Notes under the pieces: generated by a model
Told to the model about the DNA's origin: nothing
Databases searched by the model: none
What the model saw: only the letters and a program-made list of their open reading frames with translations
In this document: positions 6,528 through 12,736 of the stretch, one piece after another
Numbering within the stretch: position 1 is the stretch's first letter
Layout: the number at the start of each line of letters is the position of its first letter
Program-made: the position numbers and the translations under genes
From: an uncultured Sphingosinicella sp.
GTDB taxonomy: Bacteria > Pseudomonadota > Alphaproteobacteria > Sphingomonadales > Sphingomonadaceae
Length of the DNA stretch: 14,572 nt
Direction: 5' to 3'
Assembly: GCA_946886275.1 (NCBI GenBank)
Contig: CAMPIH010000044.1
Coordinates: forward strand, 1 to 14,572

Positions 6528-8783
6528 TCAGAACCTCACTTCGCCGCTGACCGTGAACGTGCGCGGCGGCCCGTAGAAGCCGATGATCGAATTGCCGAAC
6601 AAAGCTCCGGGGAAGTTGTAGCCGCCGATCCGGTAGCGCGCATCGGTCAAGTTGCGGCCGGTCAGCGAAAGCTGGAAGCGCTCGTCGCGAGTCGTCCAGA
6701 CGATCGCCGCGTCGATCAGCGTGTAGCCGTCCTCGTCGAGCAACGGGTTCGGCACCTCGAACTGCGAATAAGCCGAACGGTAGGAGAGCGACGGAGCGAT
6801 CGTGACCGTTCCTCCGCCGAGATCGTGGCGGAAGGTCGGAGCGATCATGAAGGTGTTCGACGGCGTGTTCTGGAACACCCGCTGGTCGGCGACGTCGATG
6901 AACTGGTTGGTGGCCAGATCGAAGGTGCTGAAGCGTTTGAATTCGCCGTTGATGTAGCCGTACATCGCCGAGATCGAGACATTCTCGTTGAGCGTCGCCC
7001 GCGCTTCCAGCTCGATTCCCCAGATCCGGGAATCGCCGGCATTGTCGACGAAGCTGGCGACGCTCGGCCCGGGCGCGACCTGCTGGATCGTCACCTGCTG
7101 GTCGCGATAGTCGGAATAGAAGGCCGCCGCCGCGAAATAGAGCGTGCGATCGAGCGCATAGGCCTTCAGGCCGGCCTCGTAGGCGTCGACGGTTTCCGGA
7201 TCGTAGCCGTTGACCGTGGACGGCGTCAGGAAAGCGTCGCCGCGCATGTCGAAGCCGCCCGATTTGAAGCCGCGCGAATAGGACGCGTAGAGAGTCAGGT
7301 CCGGGTTGGGCAGATAGGACAGGCTCACGCGCGGCGTGAACTGGTTGTCGGTCCGCTCATTGGTGTAATCGGTCCGAACCAGGCCGGGGACCGCCGCGGC
7401 ATTGCCGAAGAACGGGCTCCTGATGCCGGTGAAGTTCTGCCGGAACACCGTGCCTTCGCGCTGATCGCTGGTGTAGCGGGCGCCGAGGGAGACCCGGAAC
7501 TGATCGCTCAGGCTGTAGCTGAAATCGGCATAGCCGGCGATGCTCTTGGTGTTGACGCTGCCGGTCGTGAAGATGGTCAGATTGGCAAGGCCGAGAACGG
7601 TGTCGAACGCGCCCGAAGCAAAGCCGTCCAGATAGAAAACGCCGGCGACGCCCTGAAGCCTGTCGCCTTCGTAGATGACCTGGAATTCCTGGGTGAACTG
7701 GTCGTCCTCGTAGAAGGCCGGAATGTCGAGCACCGGCCCCGGCGTGTTGTCGAAGTCGATATTGCCGTTGGTCTCGCCGTCGCGATAGGCGGTGATCGAC
7801 TTCAGGGTGAAGCGATCGTCCAGGCGCCATTCCCCGGTGAGCGAGATGCCCCGGGTCTCGACCTCGTTCTCGTCGCCGGCGCCAGCCCTCGTGTCATAGA
7901 CGCTGTCGAGCGGCTCGAAAGCGGCGAGGCCGCCATTGCCCACTTCGCGATACCCGTGACGGGCGTTGGACGTGTCGCGGATCCAGTCGCCGGACAGGCG
8001 GAAGAACAGGTCCGGGGTCGCCTCGAACTCGGCCGAGACACGGGCGGCGAGCACGTCCTTGTTGTAATGCTCGTTGCCGGTGTTGAGATTCTCGCCGAAA
8101 CCGTCGCGCTGGAGCCAGGCGACAGCGCCGCCGACGGCGAAGCCGTTGCCGAGCGGAGCGTTGATCGAGCCGACCAGATCGATCTGGTCATAGCTCCCAT
8201 AAGCGGCACGCACTCGCCCGCCGAACTCCTCGCCGAGCCTGCGGGTGACATATTTGACGGCGCCGCCGATCGTGTTGCGGCCATAGAGCGTGCCCTGCGG
8301 GCCGCGAAGGACCTCGATCCGCTCGACGTCGAAGATGTCGAGAACCGCCGCCTGGGGACGGGCGATATAGACGTCGTCGATATAAAGGCCGACGCCGGGC
8401 TCGAAGCCCCAGAGCGGATCCTGCTGGCCGATGCCGCGGATGAATCCGATCAGCGTGGAATTGGATCCGCGTGCGACCTGGAGGGTCGTATTGGGAGTCC
8501 GCTGCATGACGGCGGTAAGATCGACCGCGCCCTGGTCCTCGAGCGTCTCGCCATCGAGGGCGGTGACGGCGATCGGCACGTCCTGGGCTTCTTCGGCGCG
8601 GCGACGGGCGGTGATGAGGATGGCTTCCTCCTCGCCGGCCGCCGTGTCTTCCACGCCAGCGGCGTTGGCGGCGGCGGCCTGTTCTTCCTCACTTCCGGGC
8701 TGAGCCAGAGCGGGGGCGGCGACGGCGAGGGCGGCGCTGGCGGCGCCGAGCCTCAGCAAGGTCGAAAGTTCGAGCTTCATCAT
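6528..8783 (-). CDS. TonB-dependent outer-membrane receptor
   Basis: The 751-residue protein has the full TonB-dependent receptor layout. A signal peptide of about 27 residues ends in APALA before Q28. An acidic, alanine-rich stretch leads to a TonB-box-like AILITARRR (54-62), then a plug domain at about 65-180 containing DVPIAVTAL, FIRGIGQQDP, GVGLYIDDVYI and VLRGPQGTLYGRNTIGGAVKY. The rest is a 22-strand-type barrel (repeated aromatic strands such as PRVSLSYLPNPDLTLYASYS) ending in the outer-membrane signature FTVSGEVRF. Such receptors import scarce substrates (siderophores, sugars, aromatics) using energy from TonB-ExbBD; the FIRGIGQQDPLWG-type plug is typical of the expanded sphingomonad receptors of unknown ligand. 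Two ATGs occur in tandem at 8783 and 8780. GAGGAG at 8788-8793 is 4 nt from the first and 7 nt from the second, so the second may be the real start. Confidence 0.95.
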   Translation of the reverse strand: MMKLELSTLLRLGAASAALAVAAPALAQPGSEEEQAAAANAAGVEDTAAGEEEAILITARRRAEEAQDVPIAVTALDGETLEDQGAVDLTAVMQRTPNTTLQVARGSNSTLIGFIRGIGQQDPLWGFEPGVGLYIDDVYIARPQAAVLDIFDVERIEVLRGPQGTLYGRNTIGGAVKYVTRRLGEEFGGRVRAAYGSYDQIDLVGSINAPLGNGFAVGGAVAWLQRDGFGENLNTGNEHYNKDVLAARVSAEFEATPDLFFRLSGDWIRDTSNARHGYREVGNGGLAAFEPLDSVYDTRAGAGDENEVETRGISLTGEWRLDDRFTLKSITAYRDGETNGNIDFDNTPGPVLDIPAFYEDDQFTQEFQVIYEGDRLQGVAGVFYLDGFASGAFDTVLGLANLTIFTTGSVNTKSIAGYADFSYSLSDQFRVSLGARYTSDQREGTVFRQNFTGIRSPFFGNAAAVPGLVRTDYTNERTDNQFTPRVSLSYLPNPDLTLYASYSRGFKSGGFDMRGDAFLTPSTVNGYDPETVDAYEAGLKAYALDRTLYFAAAAFYSDYRDQQVTIQQVAPGPSVASFVDNAGDSRIWGIELEARATLNENVSISAMYGYINGEFKRFSTFDLATNQFIDVADQRVFQNTPSNTFMIAPTFRHDLGGGTVTIAPSLSYRSAYSQFEVPNPLLDEDGYTLIDAAIVWTTRDERFQLSLTGRNLTDARYRIGGYNFPGALFGNSIIGFYGPPRTFTVSGEVRF

Positions 8784-9631
8784 ATTTCTCCTCGTGTTTC
8801 GGTGACTGGGTCGGTGCGGCCGCAGGACAGGCGGTCCGCGAAATCCTTCAGAGTGCGGTTGAACAGGATCGGCTGCTCGAGATGCGGGGCGTGGCCGGAT
8901 TGCTCGAAGCGGACGGCGCGGGCGTTCGGCAGAGCGGCGACGAGATGGTCGGCGGTGTCGTCGCCGTAGAGGCTGCTCTGCGCGCCATGGATGATCAGGG
9001 TGGGGTGATCGATCCGGCGAAGCAGGGCGCGCGCATCCTGGCGGACGAGCGATTCCCAGACCGAAGCGATCGCGTCCGGCCGATTGCGGGCGAATTCGTC
9101 ACTGGCCCAGTCGGCGACCGCGCGTCGTTCCGGGCCGATCGGCTGGGCGAAGATCGCCTGGCCGGCGGCGACGGCGAAGCTTTCGAAATCCTCGCTGATC
9201 GCGGCGGTCCGCGCGTCGCAGGCCTCGGGCGAGAGGCCGAGGCCCCATTCGTCGCCGTTCATCACCCGTGCGGTCATGTCGATGACGACGGCGCCGCAGA
9301 ATCGACTGGCGGCGCGGCCGGTGAGAACGTGCCAGAGCACGGTCGCTCCGAGCGACCAGCCGACCCCGATCGCGTCGCGCAGGTCGAGCGCTTCGGCGAG
9401 CTCGGTGACGTCGGCGGCGATCCGCTCGACGCTCGGCGCCTCGTCGGCATCGGCGGAGGCGCCGTGACCGCGAAGATCCACGTTGACGAGCCGGAAATGG
9501 TCGGCGAGGGCGGATTGCTCGCGGAAGAAGCCGCCATGGGCCATCAGGCCGTGAAGAAGCACAATCGGCGTGCCTTCACCTTCGTCGCGATAGCATATCC
9601 GCGCCCCGTCCGAGGCGATAAAATGGTCCAG
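8780..9631 (-). CDS. Alpha/beta-fold hydrolase (probable CTG start; first canonical start is GTG at 9562)
   Basis: The product has the alpha/beta-hydrolase core: oxyanion-hole HG in VLLHGLMAHGG, DLRGHGASA, the nucleophile elbow VGWSLGATV (Ser93 counted from 9631) and a C-terminal SGHAPHLEQP with the catalytic His. These cytosolic enzymes hydrolyse esters, lactones, C-C bonds or epoxides. The first usual start (GTG 9562) would begin directly at the HG motif and lose the first beta strands. The frame stays open to the TGA at 9706-9704 and reads DHFIASDGARICYRDEGEG before TPIVLLHG, a normal family N-terminus, but contains no ATG, GTG or TTG. A CTG at 9631-9629 follows GGGGGAGG by 5 nt, giving 283 residues, a usual length. 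The acid position in HGAQSSLYGDD has Ser where relatives have Asp. It is the first gene of the operon with the receptor and transporter. Substrate unknown. Confidence 0.85.
   Translation of the reverse strand: MDHFIASDGARICYRDEGEGTPIVLLHGLMAHGGFFREQSALADHFRLVNVDLRGHGASADADEAPSVERIAADVTELAEALDLRDAIGVGWSLGATVLWHVLTGRAASRFCGAVVIDMTARVMNGDEWGLGLSPEACDARTAAISEDFESFAVAAGQAIFAQPIGPERRAVADWASDEFARNRPDAIASVWESLVRQDARALLRRIDHPTLIIHGAQSSLYGDDTADHLVAALPNARAVRFEQSGHAPHLEQPILFNRTLKDFADRLSCGRTDPVTETRGEI
8788..8793 (-). promoter_or_regulatory. Ribosome binding site for the TonB-dependent receptor, inside the hydrolase gene
   Basis: GAGGAG on the minus strand lies within the last codons of the hydrolase gene. 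The downstream ATGATG contains the hydrolase stop (TGA at 8782-8780), giving either an ATGA overlap (first ATG) or a TGATG overlap (second ATG). Both arrangements imply translational coupling. The spacing of 7 nt favours the second ATG. Confidence 0.7.
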
Positions 9632-9636
9632 ATAAT

Positions 9637-9644
9637 CCTCCCCC
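9637..9644 (-). promoter_or_regulatory. Ribosome binding site supporting a CTG start of the hydrolase
   Basis: GGGGGAGG on the minus strand is followed by 5 nt (ATTAT) and an in-frame CTG at 9631-9629. No in-frame ATG, GTG or TTG exists between the upstream stop at 9706 and the GTG at 9562, so this purine-rich site is the best-supported initiation point. Confidence 0.5.
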
Positions 9645-9692
9645 GCCCTCGCCCGTTCACAGGTCTTTCGGCGCCCCGCCTCTGCACTGAAG

Positions 9693-9713
9693 TGAAACCT
9701 GAGTCAATGTTCA
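9693..9713. promoter_or_regulatory. Candidate TetR-family operator, 21-bp dyad
   Basis: The site has the form TGAA-N3-TGA-N-TCA-N3-TTCA, with 14 of 20 non-central positions symmetric around 9703. Size, symmetry and position between a TetR-family gene and its divergent neighbour match typical operators of that family, which usually bind 15-25 bp inverted repeats near their own gene. No second copy was noticed elsewhere in the window. Binding by the adjacent regulator is inferred. Confidence 0.5.
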
Positions 9714-9778
9714 ACTTAGCTGGTCTTGCACTTATTTGAGAGTCGGTTCAGGTTCGCGGCTCGGGAGAGGGGCAAAAG

Positions 9779-10402
9779 ATGAACGAGCTCGGCCAGGCGG
9801 CGGTTTCGGCGGACAAGGCCCCGCGCACGGAACGGGGGCGCCGAACCGTGCGCAAGCTGCTCGAGGCGGCGGCTCAGGAATTCGGCGAGCGCGGCTATCA
9901 CGAGGCGGCGATCACCGGCATCACCGCCCGCGCCGGCGTCGCCCTCGGCACCTTTTACACCTATTTCCAGAGCAAGGAGGAGCTGTTCCGGGCCCTGGTC
10001 CGCGACATGAGCCGGGCGACGAGGGCCCATGTCGCCGAGGCCGTGAAGGGCGCTCCCGACCGGCTCGCGGCCGAACGGATCGGCCTTGCCGCCTTCATCG
10101 CCTTCACCCGCCGCCATCCCGAGCTCTACCGGATCATCGAGGAGGCGCAGTTCGTCGCCGAGGACGTCTATCGCGAACATTATCTCACCTTCGCCGAGGG
10201 CTATCGGCGCAACCTCGCCGCGGCCCGTGGCCGCGGCGAGATCGGCGAAGGCCCGGACGAGCTTCGCGCCTGGGCGCTGATCGGGATGAGCGTCTTCCTC
10301 GGAATGCGCTACGGCATCTGGCGGGACGACATGCCGGCCGAGCAAGTGGCTGACCTGGCGATCGACTTCGTCTCCGAGGGACTGAGGAAGCGCGGGCCAT
10401 GA
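9779..10402 (+). CDS. TetR/AcrR-family transcriptional regulator
   Basis: This 207-residue cytosolic DNA-binding protein has the TetR N-terminal three-helix domain at about residues 20-66: RRTVRKLLEAAAQEFGERGYHEAAITGITARAGV, then the recognition-helix signature LGTFYTYFQSKEELF (56-70). The C-terminal ligand-binding and dimerisation half is helical and does not identify a ligand; AFIAFTRRHPELYRIIEEA resembles regulators next to acyl-CoA metabolism genes. The ATG at 9779 follows GAGAGGGG by 6 nt. Its stop overlaps the ligase start (ATGA, 10399-10402), so the two are translated together. It is divergent from the hydrolase-receptor-transporter operon and probably represses both operons until a substrate or CoA-thioester intermediate releases it; that role is inferred from position. 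Confidence 0.92.
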   Translation: MNELGQAAVSADKAPRTERGRRTVRKLLEAAAQEFGERGYHEAAITGITARAGVALGTFYTYFQSKEELFRALVRDMSRATRAHVAEAVKGAPDRLAAERIGLAAFIAFTRRHPELYRIIEEAQFVAEDVYREHYLTFAEGYRRNLAAARGRGEIGEGPDELRAWALIGMSVFLGMRYGIWRDDMPAEQVADLAIDFVSEGLRKRGP

Positions 10403-11880
10403 CCGGCGATTTCCCCGACTTCGCGGCCAAGCGCGCCGAGCTGTCACCGGACAGGATCGCGCTCGAGGAGGCGGCGACGGGCCGCACCCTGACCTATGCC
10501 CAGCTCGACTCCCGCGCTGCCGCCGCCGCATCACTGATGGCGCAGCGAGGGGTGAAAGCCGGCGATCGGGTCGCCATCCTGTGCCGGAACAGGATCGCTT
10601 TCTTCGAGATCCTGTTCGGCTGCGCCAAATTGGGGGCAATCCTGGTGCCGCTCAACTGGCGGATGCCGCCGGCGGAGCTGGACGGGCTGGTCGCCGATTG
10701 CGAGCCGAGCTTCCTCTTCTGCGACGGCGGCGGAGCGGCGACGGCCAGGGCACTCGCCGCTGCGCCGCCGATCCTCTGCCTCGACGAGGAGTATGAGCGC
10801 GCTCTGGCCTCGGCCGAACCGCGCGCCTGGCGACGCAGCTGGCCGGCCGAATCCACCTGGTACCTGATCTATACGTCAGGGACGACGGGGCGGCCGAAAG
10901 GCGTCATCTATGCCTATCGGATGGCGCTTTCGAACCACGTCAGCATCGGCGCCGCGATCGGCCTGAGCGGCGCCGACCGAACGATCGCCTTCCTTCCCAA
11001 TTTCCACACCGCCGGGATCAACCTTCACGCCTTGCCGACCCTGATTGCCGGCGGTCAGGTGACGATCCTCGAATCGTTCGACGCCGATGCGCTCGTCGGT
11101 CTGCTCACGGAGCGGCGGCTCGACACCTTCTTCGGGGTCCCGACCGTCTATCAGGAACTACTCGACCATCCCGATTTTGCCCGGGCGCCGCTCCGGTCGG
11201 TCCGCCACTGGGGCTGCGGCGGAGCACCGCTTCCCGATCGCCTGGTCGAGCGCTACCGCGAACTCGGAGTCCGGGTCTGCAACGGCATGGGCATGACCGA
11301 GACCGGTCCGACCGCCTTCCTCGTCGATCCGGCCGACGCGTGGGACAGGATCGGATCGGTCGGCAAGCCGCAGCTGCTGTGCAATGTCCGGATCGTCGAT
11401 CGCGAGGGGAGGGATGTCGCCGACGGCGAGGTGGGCGACCTTCTCTTTGCCGGCCCTGGCATCACGCCCGGCTATTGGCGCAACGAGGAAGCGACTCGGG
11501 CCGCCTTCGTCGACGGCTGCTGGCTTCGTTCGGGCGATCTGGCGAAACGGGATCCTGACGGCTTTTACTACATTGCCGGCCGCCGGAAGGAGATGTTCAT
11601 CTCCGGCGGCGAGAACGTCTATCCGGCCGAGGTGGAGAACGTGCTTTGCGCCCATCCCGCGGTCCAGGACGTGGCTGTGCTCGGCGAGCCCGACCCGAAA
11701 TGGGGAGAGGTGGGGCGGGCCTTCGTCCAGCTCGCCAGCGGCGCCGATCCGGACAGCGGCGAGCTCGCCAATTTCTGCCGCCAGCGGCTCGCCCCCTACA
11801 AGGTGCCGCGCCGGTTCGATTTCGTCGACGAATTCCCGCGCACTTCGGCAGGCAAGATCCAGAAGCATCTGCTGAGCTGA
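10399..11880 (+). CDS. Acyl-CoA synthetase / AMP-dependent ligase
   Basis: The 493-residue protein is a class I adenylate-forming enzyme: it activates a carboxylic acid with ATP to an acyl-AMP and transfers it to CoA. Expected motifs occur in order: phosphate loop YTSGTTGRPKGV (158-169), GGAP (274-277), MGMTETGP with the ATP-binding TE (297-304), WLRSGDLAKRDPDGFYYIAGRRKEMFISGGENVYPAEVE with D380 (375-413), and the C-terminal PRTSAGKIQK whose Lys486 catalyses adenylation. Length is slightly short but typical of fatty-acid or cyclic/aryl-acid CoA ligases; the substrate pocket does not allow a specific name. It begins inside the TetR gene (ATGA overlap) and probably acts on an acid made by the divergent hydrolase operon. 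It ends 28 nt before the converging c-di-GMP gene. Confidence 0.94.
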   Translation: MTGDFPDFAAKRAELSPDRIALEEAATGRTLTYAQLDSRAAAAASLMAQRGVKAGDRVAILCRNRIAFFEILFGCAKLGAILVPLNWRMPPAELDGLVADCEPSFLFCDGGGAATARALAAAPPILCLDEEYERALASAEPRAWRRSWPAESTWYLIYTSGTTGRPKGVIYAYRMALSNHVSIGAAIGLSGADRTIAFLPNFHTAGINLHALPTLIAGGQVTILESFDADALVGLLTERRLDTFFGVPTVYQELLDHPDFARAPLRSVRHWGCGGAPLPDRLVERYRELGVRVCNGMGMTETGPTAFLVDPADAWDRIGSVGKPQLLCNVRIVDREGRDVADGEVGDLLFAGPGITPGYWRNEEATRAAFVDGCWLRSGDLAKRDPDGFYYIAGRRKEMFISGGENVYPAEVENVLCAHPAVQDVAVLGEPDPKWGEVGRAFVQLASGADPDSGELANFCRQRLAPYKVPRRFDFVDEFPRTSAGKIQKHLLS

Positions 11881-11882
11881 AA

Positions 11883-11908
11883 GCCGGCGCCGGCGGCGCT
11901 TCGGCCGG
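11883..11908. terminator. GC-rich dyad in the 28-nt convergent gap (weak)
   Basis: Between the ligase stop (11880) and the stop of the converging gene (11909) lies GCCGGCGCCGGC, a perfect 12-bp palindrome at 11883-11894, followed by GGCCGG at 11903-11908. CCGGC (11884-11888 or 11890-11894) can pair with GCCGG (11904-11908). No T tract is present on either strand. It may act as a bidirectional stop for transcription, but in GC-rich DNA such palindromes also occur by chance. Confidence 0.3.
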
Positions 11909-12736
11909 TCACGCCGCCAGCTTCGCGGCTCCGTCCTTGGCGTCAGCGTCCGCAGCGGTGGCATCGTCGGCCGGCGCGGCCTGGCGGACGAGGCCGAGGA
12001 TCTCCTCCTCGCCGAAAGCGGTGCCGATGTCGCAGAAGCGAAGATCGTGAAGCTCGATATGCGGCAGGCCTGCAGCGACCCTGACAACGTCCCAGCTTCG
12101 GTGTATCGATCGATAGGGCTGACGCGTCGTCGGGTTGGGCAGCAGATAAGGGCAATTCTCCCACCGCGGCAGTTCCGCGATCAGGGCGATCGCCCCCGGA
12201 GTCAGGCGAAGCCCTTGAGCCGCGGCTTCGCCGTGAGAGGGAAGATTCCAGATCCCTGAATCGAGGTCCACCTGCTCCCATTTCGCCTTGAGCAATTCCC
12301 CCGGCCTCGCTCCCGTCAGCATCAGCAGCGGGATGATGAAGCGCAATTGCCGATTATGGCTGACTCGAGCGGCGTCGAGCAGCTTCTGCACCTCGGGAAC
12401 CGTGAGCCCGGCATTCGCGTCGGTCCTCCGGGCGACCCAATTCTGCCCATCGAGCGGATTCGGCTCGGCCCCCGGCATCTTGAGCTGCCCCGCCAGGGTC
12501 CACATCTGGGTCAGAAGAGTATGAAGCCGAACGTCCGTGCCCGGCGGCTGTCCCTCGATCGCCATCTTGTCGCCAAGCCAGCCCGAAATGTCGGAACCGG
12601 AAACCTGGTCCAGCCGGAACTGTCCGAAGCGCGGTAGGATGTGGTTGCGCAGATCCCTCCAGGCGCCCTCGCGGGCCTGGGGGTCGTCGGCGATCGACTG
12701 AAGATAATGTTCCGACAGCTGACGAAGGGTCGGGAC
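11909..12736 (-). other. Tyrosine-recombinase-like C-terminal module of the c-di-GMP protein, probably catalytically dead
   Basis: A core-binding (SAM-like) domain spans about 12736-12464, with LPRFGQFRLDQVSGSDISGW and NPLDG as in phage-type integrases. The catalytic part starts with LTVPEVQKLLDAA and has LMLTGARPGELLKAKW, which holds the first catalytic Arg, and HDLR, which matches the HxxR box. The strand pair that should carry the catalytic Lys reads LPSHGEAAAQGLRLTPGA, without Lys. After HDLR there are only about 40 residues, with no LGH box and no tyrosine nucleophile. DNA binding or dimerisation is possible; strand exchange is not expected. Confidence 0.75.

Larger units (their letters stand above)
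9632..9778 (+). promoter_or_regulatory. Divergent control region between the hydrolase operon and the TetR/ligase operon
   Basis: This 147-nt region separates the two divergent operons and must hold both promoters. It is distinctly AT-richer than its surroundings between about 9690 and 9750. No convincing -35/-10 pair was found on either strand. The 21-bp dyad described separately sits near its middle, so a repressor bound there could block both directions. A purine-rich GGGAGAGGGG at 9763-9772 is the ribosome site of the TetR gene. Confidence 0.7.

Noticed and set aside
6516..8969. Long plus-strand frame of 817 codons opposite the TonB-dependent receptor
   Set aside because: The minus strand encodes a complete receptor with signal peptide, plug and barrel; the plus-strand translation is charged low-complexity sequence typical of an antisense shadow.
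9721..9760. Sigma-70-like promoter starting from TTGCAC at 9726-9731
   Set aside because: At the right distance downstream there is only CAGGTT, a poor -10 element, so no promoter position can be supported.
11909..12736. Integrase-like segment as a sign of a prophage or integrative element
   Set aside because: It is the C-terminal part of a signalling protein, lacks the nucleophilic tyrosine, and no tRNA, attachment-site repeat or other phage gene is present.
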